A stretch of DNA of 64,000 nucleotides from a bacterium M00.F.Ca.ET.205.01.1.1 (GTDB taxonomy: Bacteria > Pseudomonadota > Alphaproteobacteria > Rhizobiales > Rhizobiaceae), in assembly GCA_004791255.1 (NCBI GenBank), contig SRUQ01000001.1, positions 620,001 through 684,000 of the forward strand. Direction: 5' to 3'. Shown here in pieces: positions 27,086-36,243 of this stretch. A model generated the notes under the pieces. It saw only the letters and a program-made list of their open reading frames with translations. It was not told where the DNA came from and did not search any database. The first letter of the stretch is position 1, and the number at the start of each line of letters is the position of its first letter. A program made the translations under genes and the position numbers.

Positions 27086-27793
27086 CTACGAGACGATCAA
27101 GGCCTTGTCGCGCCACAGACGAAATCCGCCGGCGAAGGCGCGTGTGTTGTCGCCGCGCCGGGTGTCGGCAGGCAATTCGTCGAGCTTGTCGACATTGCCG
27201 CCGCCGATGACGATATAGTCGGGCTGCATGGCGCCGCGCAGCCGGCCGACGACGTCGAAGACGTATTTGCGCCACTTCTTCTTGCCGTGCTTTTCCAGCC
27301 CGCGCTCGCCGACATAGTCCTCGAAACTCCTGCCCTTCTTGTAGGGCAGGTGGGCGAGTTCCATCGGCTGGGCGACATTGTCGAGAATCATCGCCGCGCC
27401 GAGGCCGGTTCCCAGGCCAAGAAACAGCATGCGCCCGCCTTCGTAGCTGCCGATGGCCTGCATCAGCGCGTCGTTGACCACCTTGACCGGCTTGCCGAAA
27501 TCAGCGGCGAAATCGTAGTCGGCCCAGCCCTTGCCGAGATTGACCGGGTCGAGCCGTGGCCGGTTGTTGCGCACCGGACCGGGATACCCCATCGAGATGA
27601 GGTCATAGCACAGGCCGTCGGCGAGCTTCCTGACCGCGTCGATCATCTGTTTCGGCGTCAGGTCCGGCCCGGAATCGGCACGGCGTTCCTGACCGCCATC
27701 GCTGGTTAGGATCTTGACGTGCGAGCCGCCTATATCGATCGTCAGCACGATCTCTTCAGCGCCCGATGCCGCTTTTTTCACTGTCTTGGCCAT
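27086..27793 (-). CDS. ROK-family glucokinase, polyphosphate-glucokinase-like
   Basis: A 235-residue sugar kinase. The phosphate loop is LTIDIGGSHVKI, the catalytic Asp lies in VVNDALMQAIG, and LFLGLGTGLGAAM binds the nucleotide or phosphate donor. It lacks the Cys-rich zinc motif of typical ROK kinases and instead has MELAHLPYKKGRSFEDYVGERG followed by KKWRKYVFDV, the arrangement of polyphosphate/ATP glucokinases (PPGK). The donor could therefore be polyphosphate. The start at 27793 has a GAGGAA site. It is the last gene of a glucoamylase-gnd-zwf-kinase run, supplying glucose 6-phosphate for zwf. Confidence 0.8.
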   Translation of the reverse strand: MAKTVKKAASGAEEIVLTIDIGGSHVKILTSDGGQERRADSGPDLTPKQMIDAVRKLADGLCYDLISMGYPGPVRNNRPRLDPVNLGKGWADYDFAADFGKPVKVVNDALMQAIGSYEGGRMLFLGLGTGLGAAMILDNVAQPMELAHLPYKKGRSFEDYVGERGLEKHGKKKWRKYVFDVVGRLRGAMQPDYIVIGGGNVDKLDELPADTRRGDNTRAFAGGFRLWRDKALIVS

Positions 27794-27807
27794 CCAAGTT
27801 CCTCCGC

Positions 27808-29184
27808 TCACGCCACTGGGTCGATCCAGCCATTGGGCGGGCCGAAGTCGGCCATGGCGTCCGCCGGCCCCCAGGTTTTCGGCTCGTAGGTTTGCGGTGT
27901 CGTGGTGTCGCCCAGCACCGGGCCGACGATGCGCCAGGCCAACTCGGCCGCGTCCTGGCGGGTGAAGAGCTGGCCGTTGCCGTTCATGGCATCGCCGATC
28001 AGCCGCTCGTAGGGCGGCATGTCGCCCTTCGAGTCGTCGAGCGCGGTGAGTTCCACCTGCTCGCCGATCATGTCGTCGCCGGGCGCTTTGCGCTGGGCGC
28101 CGATGGCAATCACCACCTGCGGGTCGATGCGGAAGCGCACATAGTTCTGGTCGGCGGGCTTGATCGGATCGAAGACGTCAAGCGGCGGCCGTTTCAGCCG
28201 TACCACCACCTCGGTGACATGCACCGGCATGTTCTTGCCGGCGCGGATGAAGAAGGGCACGTCCTGCCAGCGCCAGGTGTCGACGAAGAAGCGCACCGCG
28301 GCGAAGGTCTCGACCGGCGAATTCGGTTTCACCCCGGGCTCGGCGAGATAGCCGGTGAACTGGCCGCGCACGACATCGTCCTTGGTCAGTGTGCGAATTG
28401 CCCTGAGGACCTGCACCTTCTCGTCGATCAAATCGTCGGCCGAGCGGCCGACCGGCGGCTCCATGGCCAGCAACAGCAGGATGTTGAGCAGATGGTTCTC
28501 GATGACGTCCCTGATGCAGCCGACGTCGTCATAGAATTTGCCGCGCCCTTCGATGCCGAAATCCTCGGCCATGGTAATCTGCACGCTCTCGACGAAGTTG
28601 CGGTTCCAGATCGGTTCGAGGAGGGAATTGGCGAAGCGGAAATAGAGCAGGTTCTGGATCGCCTCCTTGCCGAGATAGTGATCGATGCGGAAGATCGACT
28701 GTTCGTCGAACACCAGATGCAGCACCCGGTTCAGCCAGCGCGCCGACTGCAGGTCGTGGCCGAATGGCTTTTCCACCATCAGCCGCGCGCCATGCGCCGT
28801 GCCCGATTGCTCCAGGCCTTGCACGACAGTCTCGAACATGGTCGGCGGCACAGCCATGTAATGCAGGGGCCGCTGCGCGCTGCCAAGTGCTGTCTTCAGT
28901 TTCTCGAAGGTGGCCGGATCGCGATAATCGCCGCTGACATAGCGCATCAGCGAAGCGAGCTTGGCAAAGACCTTCTCGTCGATCTTGCCGAGCGCGTTGA
29001 CGATCCCGTCGCGGGCGCGGTCCTGCAGCTGTTTCAAATCCCAGGCGTCGAAGGCGACGCCGATCACCGGTTCGCTGAGCGTTCCCTTGGCGACCATCTG
29101 GTAGAGGGCGGGAAATATCTTCTTGTGGGCGAGGTCGCCGGTCGCCCCGAAGAGCACCAGCGTGTCGGACCGTACCTGGCTCAT
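27808..29184 (-). CDS. zwf: Glucose-6-phosphate dehydrogenase
   Basis: A 458-residue enzyme oxidising glucose 6-phosphate to 6-phosphogluconolactone. The coenzyme site is [17 protein letters not shown] and the substrate/active-site signature is [15 protein letters not shown] with the catalytic His. EKPFGHD is also present. It is somewhat shorter than enteric Zwf (about 490). The ATG at 29184 with AGGGGAGAAG is preferred, although a GTG at 29208 overlaps the gnd stop. No pgl (lactonase) gene is in the run. Confidence 0.95.
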   Translation of the reverse strand: MSQVRSDTLVLFGATGDLAHKKIFPALYQMVAKGTLSEPVIGVAFDAWDLKQLQDRARDGIVNALGKIDEKVFAKLASLMRYVSGDYRDPATFEKLKTALGSAQRPLHYMAVPPTMFETVVQGLEQSGTAHGARLMVEKPFGHDLQSARWLNRVLHLVFDEQSIFRIDHYLGKEAIQNLLYFRFANSLLEPIWNRNFVESVQITMAEDFGIEGRGKFYDDVGCIRDVIENHLLNILLLLAMEPPVGRSADDLIDEKVQVLRAIRTLTKDDVVRGQFTGYLAEPGVKPNSPVETFAAVRFFVDTWRWQDVPFFIRAGKNMPVHVTEVVVRLKRPPLDVFDPIKPADQNYVRFRIDPQVVIAIGAQRKAPGDDMIGEQVELTALDDSKGDMPPYERLIGDAMNGNGQLFTRQDAAELAWRIVGPVLGDTTTPQTYEPKTWGPADAMADFGPPNGWIDPVA

Positions 29185-29204
29185 GCGCTTCTCCCCTGCC
29201 GCCT

Positions 29205-30221
29205 TCACTTGCCGGCCTTCGGCTTTTCGACATGGCCGCCGAAGGCGTAGCGCATGGCCGACAACAGCTTGTCGGAGAATTCGGATTCGCCCTGCGAGGA
29301 GAAACGGTCGAACAGCGCCGACGACAGCACGGGTGCGGGCACGCCGGTGTCGATCGCCGCCTTCAGCGTCCAGCGGCCTTCGCCGGAATCAGAGACGCGG
29401 CCCCCATAATTCGTCAGTGCCGGGTCGCCCTTCAGCGCGCCGGCGGTGAGATCGAGCAGCCAGGAACCGATGACGCTGCCATGGCGCCAGACCTCGGCCA
29501 CCTGGGGAAGGTCGATGTCGAACTGGTAATATTGCGGGTTTTCCAGCGGGCTGGTCTCGGCATCGGCTGTCCGTTGCCGCTTGCCGGCATTGGCCGATTT
29601 CAGGATGTTCATGCCTTCGGCATAGGCGGCCATGACGCCGTATTCGATGCCGTTATGCACCATCTTGACGAAGTGCCCGGCGCCGCTCGGCCCACAGTGC
29701 AGATAGCCGTAGGGCGCGGTGCCGGCAGACTTGTCCGGCGTGGGCGCGCCCGCGTCGAGACCGGGCGCCAGCGTGGCGAAGATCGAATCGAGATGCTGGA
29801 CCGCTTCATCGGGTCCGCCGATCATCAGGCAGTAGCCGCGGTCGAGGCCCCAGACGCCGCCGCTGGTGCCGACATCGACATAGTGCAGTCCCTTGGCCGC
29901 GAGTTCGGCGGCCTGGTCGACGGCGTCGTGATAGTAGGAATTGCCGCCGTCGATGATGATGTCGCCGGGTTCCATAAGTGCCGCCACCTGGTCGGCGATC
30001 CTGCCGGTGATCGCCGCCGGCAGCATCAGCCACACACAGCGCGGCTTGGCGAGCTTGCCGACGAATTCCTCCAGGGACGCCGACCCGAGCGCACCGTCGG
30101 TGACCAGGGCGGCGACGCTGGCGGGATTGATGTCGTAGACGACGCATTGGTGGCCGTCGCGCATCAGGCGGCGGACCATGTTGGCGCCCATCCGGCCCAG
30201 TCCCATCATTCCGATCTGCAT
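29205..30221 (-). CDS. gnd: 6-phosphogluconate dehydrogenase, decarboxylating (short GndA type)
   Basis: A 338-residue enzyme of the short NAD-preferring class (about 300-340 residues, against about 470 in enterics). It begins [24 protein letters not shown] (Rossmann fold). Active-site segments include [29 protein letters not shown] and [21 protein letters not shown] with the catalytic Lys and Asn. It produces ribulose 5-phosphate. The gene is 20 bases before zwf in transcription order and 43 bases after the glucoamylase gene. Confidence 0.94.
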   Translation of the reverse strand: MQIGMMGLGRMGANMVRRLMRDGHQCVVYDINPASVAALVTDGALGSASLEEFVGKLAKPRCVWLMLPAAITGRIADQVAALMEPGDIIIDGGNSYYHDAVDQAAELAAKGLHYVDVGTSGGVWGLDRGYCLMIGGPDEAVQHLDSIFATLAPGLDAGAPTPDKSAGTAPYGYLHCGPSGAGHFVKMVHNGIEYGVMAAYAEGMNILKSANAGKRQRTADAETSPLENPQYYQFDIDLPQVAEVWRHGSVIGSWLLDLTAGALKGDPALTNYGGRVSDSGEGRWTLKAAIDTGVPAPVLSSALFDRFSSQGESEFSDKLLSAMRYAFGGHVEKPKAGK

Positions 30222-30264
30222 GTTTCTCGTCCTGTCTCTTGAAGCGGGTCTGTTGGGGAAAGAT

Positions 30265-32682
30265 CTACTTGCTATCCTGCCCGCCTGATATGACGGAGAA
30301 GTCGACATTCTCCCAATCACCGGTTCCGGGCCAGAAAAAAGTGAAGATCAGAGTGCTTGCCTCGGGCAGGCCGGCGGTGGGCAGATCGACAAGATGGATA
30401 CCGAATGCATTCTCTTGCGTACCGCTGTCCTGCGTGGTTGCCCAGTTGTCGCTGCTCCAGTGGACGACAGCTTTTTCCAGCAGCTCGATGCGCAACGTCT
30501 TGCCTGCGGGGATGGTGCGGACCTTGTTGTTGAAGCGCCACGTCCTAAGCGGCGATGTGGTCTTGTCTTCGATGTAGCGCTTCACGCCTTGCGGCGGCCT
30601 GTCGAAGACGGCGCCGTCGCGCAATGAGCGCAGCAGCTTGATGTGTTCCGAATGTGCCCAGACCAGCGGCATGGCGCTGCCTGAAGGCCTGCCGTGCAGC
30701 AGTTCGCGATCGGGCATGTCCGGGCCGTCCCAGATCTGCTCGGGCAGCAGACCGCATGATCCGGCCGACCCTTCGAGGGCTTCGAGCAGGGCAGCCGCCT
30801 TGTCTTTGCGCCCGGCGGCCAGTTCAAAATGGGCGCGCTCACCGGCAAGCAGCGGCCATGGCCGGCCCTGGCCCGTGCCGTCGAAGGGGGAGCCGTCCTC
30901 GTGCTCGCCATAACCGTCGCTGTTATAGCGATACCAGAGCGTGCCTTGCGGCAGGTCGCAGCGCAACTGCGCATCGATGACCTTGACCGTGTCGACCATG
31001 CGTGGGTCATCGGCAGCCCTCAGGCCGAAGCGCACCAGGGCCAGCGCGTCGGGGCTGACGATTTCCTCCGCCGGGCGCTCGGTGTCGCCGGGCGGCCGGT
31101 TCTTGATCGGGACGTAGCCGTCCTTCGGCGAACCGGCCTCGGCGCTGTCGGGTGGCGCGATGCGGACGTAGTAGCCTTCGACGCCGGCCTGGCGGCAGGC
31201 CAGCGTGCCGCTGACATAGGTCCAGCGTTCGACCTGGTCGTTCCAGCAATCGGCGGTGTCACGGAGATAGTTTGCCGGCGCATGTTTGCCGCAGGCGTCG
31301 AGCAGGTCGGCGGCGGCAAGCAGGGCCGCGATCTCGACGGCCAGCGTGAACGGGCTGTAGCCGGCATCCTCTTCCCAGCGGTCCTCGCCGGTGACGGGGC
31401 CGTTGCGCACGACATAGGAAGCGGCGCGTTCGATCATCGGCAGGAAACCGTCGAGCCGCGCGCGCGGCAAATGCCCGGCGCGATACAGCGTGTCGGCCAA
31501 CAGCAGCGGGAAGGCGCATTCATCCATCTGGATGCCAGGCCAATAGGCCGAACCGTCGAGCCAAGCGTTCTGCGGCCAGTGGCCGTCCGGCTGCTGGATG
31601 GCGCGCAGATATTCCAGGATCTGCAACGCCGAGGCGGCATCGCCGGCGGCGAGAAAGCCGCCCGCCGTCTCGACCAGGTCGCGCGGCCAGACCAGATGGT
31701 AGCCGCCGAGATTGTCGTCACCCTTGTTGAAGCCCCACGGGATCGACAGGCTGGCGACCGCAGCACCCGGCCTGGCGATCGACCGGTGTGTCGCCAGCAC
31801 CGCGGTCGAGGCGCGGTAGGTGCTGGTCCCGGATGCGGCGCGCCGGTCCAGCGGCAGCAGGCCCGCCTGCCACTTGCGCCACGTCTCGACATAGGCTTGT
31901 GCGGCCGGCTCGAAACCCTGCTTCAGGCTGGCGAGGGCATTTTCGGCGGCCTCGTCAGATGTCGCCCCAAAACCCAGCGCCAGCAGCGCCTTGGTCTTGG
32001 CTGATGTAAAGCCGATCTCGCCGATCAGCGCGACATTGCCGTTCTCGGCCCGCTGGCAGGCCGCATCGAGTTCGCCGGTATTGTGGAGCTGCTGCCAGCC
32101 ATCGGAAAAGCCGACATAGCCGGCCGAGCACGTCCGCCACGGCAGCGACGACGCCAGCGCCAGGCAGGTGCCGCGGCCAGCGGCAAACAGCACCGGCTGT
32201 CCCTTGTGGTCGCCGATCCAGGCGGTGTTGCCCATGCCGGCATTGACCAGATGCGGTGCCAAGAGAGCATAGATGCGGTAATCGCCCGCAGCGCCCTTCA
32301 GCGGCGTGAAGGTGATCTCCTGCAACAGCGCCGGCCGCGTCGGGTCGGCCAGGATGCGCTTGTCGATCCGATAGGCGCCATCGGTCGCCGTGTTGGTGAG
32401 CCTGTAGGCGGGCACGCCCTCCTCGAACGGTTCGACGGCATGCGCGGCATCGCGCTTCTCCTCCGAGAAGTAGCCGTTCGGGCCGGTGACGATGAGGCCG
32501 AGGTCGCGCGTGCAGGCGCTGTCGACCCGCGGATAGTAGATTTCGTTCAGAATGCCGTGGCTGAGTGTGAACCAGACGCGGCTTGCCGGCGAAAGCGCGG
32601 AGCCGACGCCGCTCTTGGCGCTTGACGTCCAGCGCGCCGGAATGCCCGGGGCGCCCGATGGAACAGTCGGCGTCACTGCCAT
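30265..32682 (-). CDS. Glucoamylase (GH15 glucan 1,4-alpha-glucosidase)
   Basis: An 805-residue GH15 enzyme. The N-terminal beta-sandwich (about 20-285, SRVWFTLSHGILNEIYYPRVD) is the bacterial glucodextranase/glucoamylase N domain. The (alpha/alpha)6 barrel follows, with WPRDLVETAGGFLA, the catalytic acid in DRWEEDAGYSPFTL, and HSEHIKLLRSL near the end. No signal peptide is visible, so it probably acts on intracellular glycogen-like or maltodextrin substrates and releases beta-glucose. The start at 32682 has an AGGAGA site. It leads an apparent operon with gnd, zwf and the glucokinase-like gene, a path from glucan to pentose phosphates. Confidence 0.92.
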   Translation of the reverse strand: MAVTPTVPSGAPGIPARWTSSAKSGVGSALSPASRVWFTLSHGILNEIYYPRVDSACTRDLGLIVTGPNGYFSEEKRDAAHAVEPFEEGVPAYRLTNTATDGAYRIDKRILADPTRPALLQEITFTPLKGAAGDYRIYALLAPHLVNAGMGNTAWIGDHKGQPVLFAAGRGTCLALASSLPWRTCSAGYVGFSDGWQQLHNTGELDAACQRAENGNVALIGEIGFTSAKTKALLALGFGATSDEAAENALASLKQGFEPAAQAYVETWRKWQAGLLPLDRRAASGTSTYRASTAVLATHRSIARPGAAVASLSIPWGFNKGDDNLGGYHLVWPRDLVETAGGFLAAGDAASALQILEYLRAIQQPDGHWPQNAWLDGSAYWPGIQMDECAFPLLLADTLYRAGHLPRARLDGFLPMIERAASYVVRNGPVTGEDRWEEDAGYSPFTLAVEIAALLAAADLLDACGKHAPANYLRDTADCWNDQVERWTYVSGTLACRQAGVEGYYVRIAPPDSAEAGSPKDGYVPIKNRPPGDTERPAEEIVSPDALALVRFGLRAADDPRMVDTVKVIDAQLRCDLPQGTLWYRYNSDGYGEHEDGSPFDGTGQGRPWPLLAGERAHFELAAGRKDKAAALLEALEGSAGSCGLLPEQIWDGPDMPDRELLHGRPSGSAMPLVWAHSEHIKLLRSLRDGAVFDRPPQGVKRYIEDKTTSPLRTWRFNNKVRTIPAGKTLRIELLEKAVVHWSSDNWATTQDSGTQENAFGIHLVDLPTAGLPEASTLIFTFFWPGTGDWENVDFSVISGGQDSK

Positions 32683-32914
32683 GCTTCGGTCTCCTGCACG
32701 CATGCCTAGCCCATCCAGCGAAGCCATTTCAATTGGCGCACCGCAAGTTGATCGGCTGCCGGCGCGCGAGCCCTCGTTGACAGCGGCACCGTCAAGCGGT
32801 CACTATTTCGCCAGCAGGGAGGATTGCCGCGAACAGGGGCCTGAGGCCGCGCCAGGCGCGCCTCGGCGTTGCGCGCCTTGCCGCGGCATTTATCCAGGCG
32901 ACAAGGGAGGAAAA

Positions 32915-34192
32915 ATGTCGGACGTATCTCCCCATCTGATCGACCGGCTGCTGGCGATCTCGCGGGCGCTGGCCGGGCATATCGATCCAGGCTCGGCGTT
33001 CCGGGCGACGGCGATCGAGATCGGCACGCTCATTCCGCACGACCATATCGATCTGGCGGTGCTGTCGCTCGATGGACGCATGCATGCCTGCTACGAGGCC
33101 GGGTTCCATACCAGCTGGAGCGAACTTGCACTGCATCCGGTCGAAGGCAGCCCGATCCGGCGCGTGCTGTGGGGCCAGACCCCCTACCTGCTGTCGGACA
33201 ATGCCCTTGTCGACGACCGCTTCCACTTCGAGGGAGCGTTCGACGAGCCGATCTTCGTGGCCAAGCTGCGCAGCCGCATCATCGTGCCGCTGCGGGCGCG
33301 CGGCAGCGTGGTTGGCGCGCTCAACATCAGCCGGCACGAGGCCGGCTGCTACACGCAGGCGGACGTCGACGTCGCCCAGCAATGCGCCGACCTCATCGCG
33401 CCCTATATTTTCGCGCTGATCCAGACCGAGGAGGCGCGCCGCGCCATGCTTGCCGAAAGCGAGGCGCGCAACCGGGCGGAGGTGCTGAGGGTCGGCGCGT
33501 CGCAGTTGACGGAAGGCATGGAGCGCGAGCGTCGCCGCATGGCCATGGACCTGCATGACCAGACGCTCGCCGACCTCGCCCGCATCGCGCGCCAAGTCTC
33601 GGCGTTCCGCAGCCGGGGCGTGGCGCGGACGGCCCAGCTTGCCGATCTCGAACAGGAGATCGCGGGCTGCCTGGCGGAGCTTCGCCACATCGTCGACGAC
33701 ATGCGGCCGAGCGTACTGGAACTGTTTGGCCTGCGCGACGCCGTCGAGGCGCATCTCAACCGCAGCGTCGCCAGGGCCAAGCCGCCGATCGCGGTGCGCA
33801 TCGCCGACACCAGCGACGGCAGCGCCGACAGCCTGTCGGAAACCCTGCGGACGGCGCTTTACCGGATCGTGCAGGAGGCCATCAACAACGCCGTGCGCCA
33901 TGCCGGGCCAAGCCGTATCGAGGTGCAGCTCGCCGCCACGCCTGGCACGTTCAGCGTGACCGTCACCGATGACGGCTCGGGCTGCGGCGCGGTCGACCCC
34001 GCCGCGCAAGGCGGCATCGGCCACATGCACACGCGGGCAGCCCTTGTCGGGGCGCGGCTGCGCTTCGAGGCGGTGGGCCGCAAGGGCGGCACGCGGGTCG
34101 TCATCGAGATCGACCGTGAGCTCCAGGGGGGCAAGGCTTCGGCGCGCGGCACCGCTGCGGCGGAAGGCCGGTCGGTGGCGGAGACGGTCTGA
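32915..34192 (+). CDS. Soluble GAF-domain sensor histidine kinase (NarL-type)
   Basis: A 425-residue kinase without membrane helices. A GAF domain (about 15-175) precedes a HisKA_3 dimerisation region with the phospho-His in RRRMAMDLHDQTLADLARI, and an HATPase_c domain with N box YRIVQEAINNAVRHA, G1 DDGSGCG and G2 GGIGHMHTRA. It must sense a cytoplasmic signal. The ATG is preceded by GGGAGG; the longer open frame is unsupported. Its stop overlaps the response-regulator start (TGATG), so the pair is translationally coupled. The gene is divergent from the glucoamylase operon. Confidence 0.9.
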   Translation: MSDVSPHLIDRLLAISRALAGHIDPGSAFRATAIEIGTLIPHDHIDLAVLSLDGRMHACYEAGFHTSWSELALHPVEGSPIRRVLWGQTPYLLSDNALVDDRFHFEGAFDEPIFVAKLRSRIIVPLRARGSVVGALNISRHEAGCYTQADVDVAQQCADLIAPYIFALIQTEEARRAMLAESEARNRAEVLRVGASQLTEGMERERRRMAMDLHDQTLADLARIARQVSAFRSRGVARTAQLADLEQEIAGCLAELRHIVDDMRPSVLELFGLRDAVEAHLNRSVARAKPPIAVRIADTSDGSADSLSETLRTALYRIVQEAINNAVRHAGPSRIEVQLAATPGTFSVTVTDDGSGCGAVDPAAQGGIGHMHTRAALVGARLRFEAVGRKGGTRVVIEIDRELQGGKASARGTAAAEGRSVAETV

Positions 34193-34932
34193 TGCTGGTC
34201 ATGATTGCGGAAAATGATGGCCTGCACCGTACCTTCGCGCGGCGCACCGTCGAACAATTGTGGCCCGGCGATGTCGAGGTGATCGAAGCCGGCGACGGCG
34301 AGGACGCCATCAACCTCGCGGCCGAACGGGAGCCGCCGCATGTCGTGCTCGACCTGCAACTGCCCAAGGCGACCGGCATCGAGGTGGCCCGCGCCATCTG
34401 GAACCGGCGCGCCGGCACGCATATCCTGTTCTGGTCGAACTTCGCCGACGAGGCCTATGTGCGCGGCGTGGCGCGCATCGTGCCGCCGGGATCCGTCTAT
34501 GGCTACGTGTTGAAATCGGCGACCGAGGAAGGCATGCGCTCGGCGCTGCGCGGCGTCTTCCGCGAGGGGCATTGCATCATCGACCGCGAAATCCGCGGCA
34601 TCCAGCATCGCGTCCAGGACCGGTTCGAGGGCATCACCGACGGCGAGTACGAAAGCCTGATCGACATCGCGCTCGGCCTCACCGACAGGGCGATCGCGGC
34701 GCGGCGCGGCCTGTCGATCCGCGGCGCGCAAAGCCGCATCAAGCATGTCTACGACAAGCTGGGCATCGTGCCGCCCGAGGAGGGGGCCGGCGAGGCATCC
34801 GTCTTCAATTCACGCACCCGCGCGATCTATCTCGCGATGGCGCGCGGGCTGATCAACATCGACGCGCTGCGGCGCGAGCAGGAGCAGCTCGACGCGTGGC
34901 TCGCGCAGTCGTCGCCGTTGCAGGACCAATAA
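34192..34932 (+). CDS. LuxR/NarL-type response regulator
   Basis: A 246-residue partner of the GAF kinase. The receiver (about 1-130) has the acidic pocket in MIAENDG, the phosphoacceptor Asp in VVLDLQLP, a Ser in ILFWSNF in place of the more common Thr, and the Lys in YVLKSAT. The C-terminal helix-turn-helix is GITDGEYESLIDIALGLTDRAIAARRGLS with RIKHVYDKLGI. The extra tail ending AWLAQSSPLQDQ is longer than usual. Target promoters are unknown; the nearest candidates are the glucoamylase operon and the downstream tautomerase-sugar ABC genes. Confidence 0.88.
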   Translation: MLVMIAENDGLHRTFARRTVEQLWPGDVEVIEAGDGEDAINLAAEREPPHVVLDLQLPKATGIEVARAIWNRRAGTHILFWSNFADEAYVRGVARIVPPGSVYGYVLKSATEEGMRSALRGVFREGHCIIDREIRGIQHRVQDRFEGITDGEYESLIDIALGLTDRAIAARRGLSIRGAQSRIKHVYDKLGIVPPEEGAGEASVFNSRTRAIYLAMARGLINIDALRREQEQLDAWLAQSSPLQDQ

Positions 34933-35035
34933 TCGGCGCCAAAGGGCTTGGAGTGCCCGGGGCGGCCGACTGTGCAAAACCACAGTCGATGCTGCGCTTA
35001 GACCGCTATCACCCGATCAGCTTCCTGATTAGCTT

Positions 35036-35046
35036 TTGTCCGACAA
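35036..35046. promoter_or_regulatory. Putative GntR-type operator upstream of tautomerase
   Basis: TTGTC-C-GACAA, an 11-bp dyad 25 bases before the tautomerase ATG. Its shape matches operators bound by FadR-subfamily GntR regulators. A related palindrome occurs in the uxuA promoter at 49768-49781. No GntR gene is adjacent. Confidence 0.4.
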
Positions 35047-35071
35047 GAACAAGAATATCGGGGAAGCGCCT

Positions 35072-35266
35072 ATGCCGTTCGTCAGCATACGGATACTCGA
35101 GGGCCATTCGCAAACGCGCAAGAACGAGATCTCGCGCCGGGTCACCGAGGCGATCAGGGAGATCGCCGAATTGCCCAAGGAAGCGATCTGGGTGGTCATC
35201 GAGGACATGCCGGGCAGCGACTGGTTCGTCGGCGGCAAGCCGGTGCGTGAGCCGAAGAGCTCGTAA
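35072..35266 (+). CDS. 4-oxalocrotonate tautomerase family protein
   Basis: A 64-residue tautomerase-superfamily protein. After Met removal the N-terminal residue is the catalytic proline (MPFVSIRILEGHS), and VVIEDMPGSDWFVGGKP is the conserved tail. Such enzymes convert enol and keto forms of dicarboxylates. The ATG at 35072 is required for Pro-1; an upstream in-frame ATG would bury it. GGGGAAG lies upstream. Its stop overlaps the next start (TAATG). Confidence 0.9.
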   Translation: MPFVSIRILEGHSQTRKNEISRRVTEAIREIAELPKEAIWVVIEDMPGSDWFVGGKPVREPKSS

Positions 35267-36156
35267 TGTCGATCCCGGCGCGCGCCCGTCATTCCGGCTT
35301 TGACGATGTCGTCGGCAATGCGGCGATGGAGCGGCTCGCAACCGGCTACGGCTTCATCGAGGGGCCGGTGTGGCATCCTTATGAGAAATGGCTGGTCTTT
35401 TCCGACATTCCGCAAAGCCGCATCTACCGGCGGTTTGCTTCCGGCGAGATCGAATTGTTCCGTGAACCCAGCCACAAGGCCAACGGCAATACGCTCGACC
35501 GCAAGGGACGGCTGGTGACCTGCGAGCACGCGACCAGCCGTGTCACGCGGGCCGAACCGAACGGCGCGACGACGATTCTCGCCACGCACTACCGGGACAG
35601 GCAGCTCAACAGCCCGAACGACATCGTCGTCGCCACCGGCGGCTCGATCTATTTCACCGATCCGGCTTACGGCCGGGCGGAATTCTACGGCGTACCGAGG
35701 CCGCAGGAGCTGCCGTTCCAGGGGGTCTACCGGATCGACGGCGACGGCGCCCGGCTGACGCTCGTCGCCGACGATTTCGTGCAGCCCAACGGGCTCTGTT
35801 TCTCGCTCCATGAATCAAGGCTCTTCGTCAACGATACCGAGCGCGGCCACATAAGAGTGTTCGGCGTGGAAGTGAATGGCGACCTCAGTGGCGGCGCGGT
35901 GTGGGCGGTGACGGAGGGAACCGAGCCGGGGGCGCCCGACGGGATGAAGATCGACAGCCGCGGAAACCTCTATTGCACCGGCCCCGGCGGCATCCATGTC
36001 TTCGATGCATCGGGCGATCTTCTTGGCGTCATCGCGACGCCGGAATATTGTGCCAACTTCACCTTCGGCGACGAGGACCTGAGGAGCCTCTACATCGCCG
36101 CTTCGACGTCGCTGTACCGGCTGAAGGTGCGCGTGCCGGGATTGAGGCTGTTTTGA
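35266..36156 (+). CDS. SMP-30/gluconolactonase-family protein
   Basis: A 296-residue six-bladed beta-propeller lactonase. Conserved metal and active-site segments include FIEGPVW (Glu), NGNTLDRKGRLV, NSPNDIVVA (Asn), FTDPAYG, QPNGLCFS, and the final-blade PDGMKIDSRGN (catalytic Asp). It probably hydrolyses a sugar or other lactone in the cytoplasm, as there is no signal peptide. Coupled to the tautomerase gene and followed by a sugar importer, it is likely part of the catabolism of that importer's substrate. Confidence 0.9.
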   Translation: MSIPARARHSGFDDVVGNAAMERLATGYGFIEGPVWHPYEKWLVFSDIPQSRIYRRFASGEIELFREPSHKANGNTLDRKGRLVTCEHATSRVTRAEPNGATTILATHYRDRQLNSPNDIVVATGGSIYFTDPAYGRAEFYGVPRPQELPFQGVYRIDGDGARLTLVADDFVQPNGLCFSLHESRLFVNDTERGHIRVFGVEVNGDLSGGAVWAVTEGTEPGAPDGMKIDSRGNLYCTGPGGIHVFDASGDLLGVIATPEYCANFTFGDEDLRSLYIAASTSLYRLKVRVPGLRLF

Positions 36157-36243
36157 GCGGCAGCGCTCGGATAAAATTGGAGTGAAACCGGCCCGCAAGG
36201 CCGTTGGAAGTGCAGCAGTCAACACATCTGGGAGGATTACGAC

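Noticed and set aside
27766..29250. A 494-codon open frame opposite zwf
   Set aside because: Translation is His/Val/Asp-rich without domains; zwf motifs on the other strand are complete.
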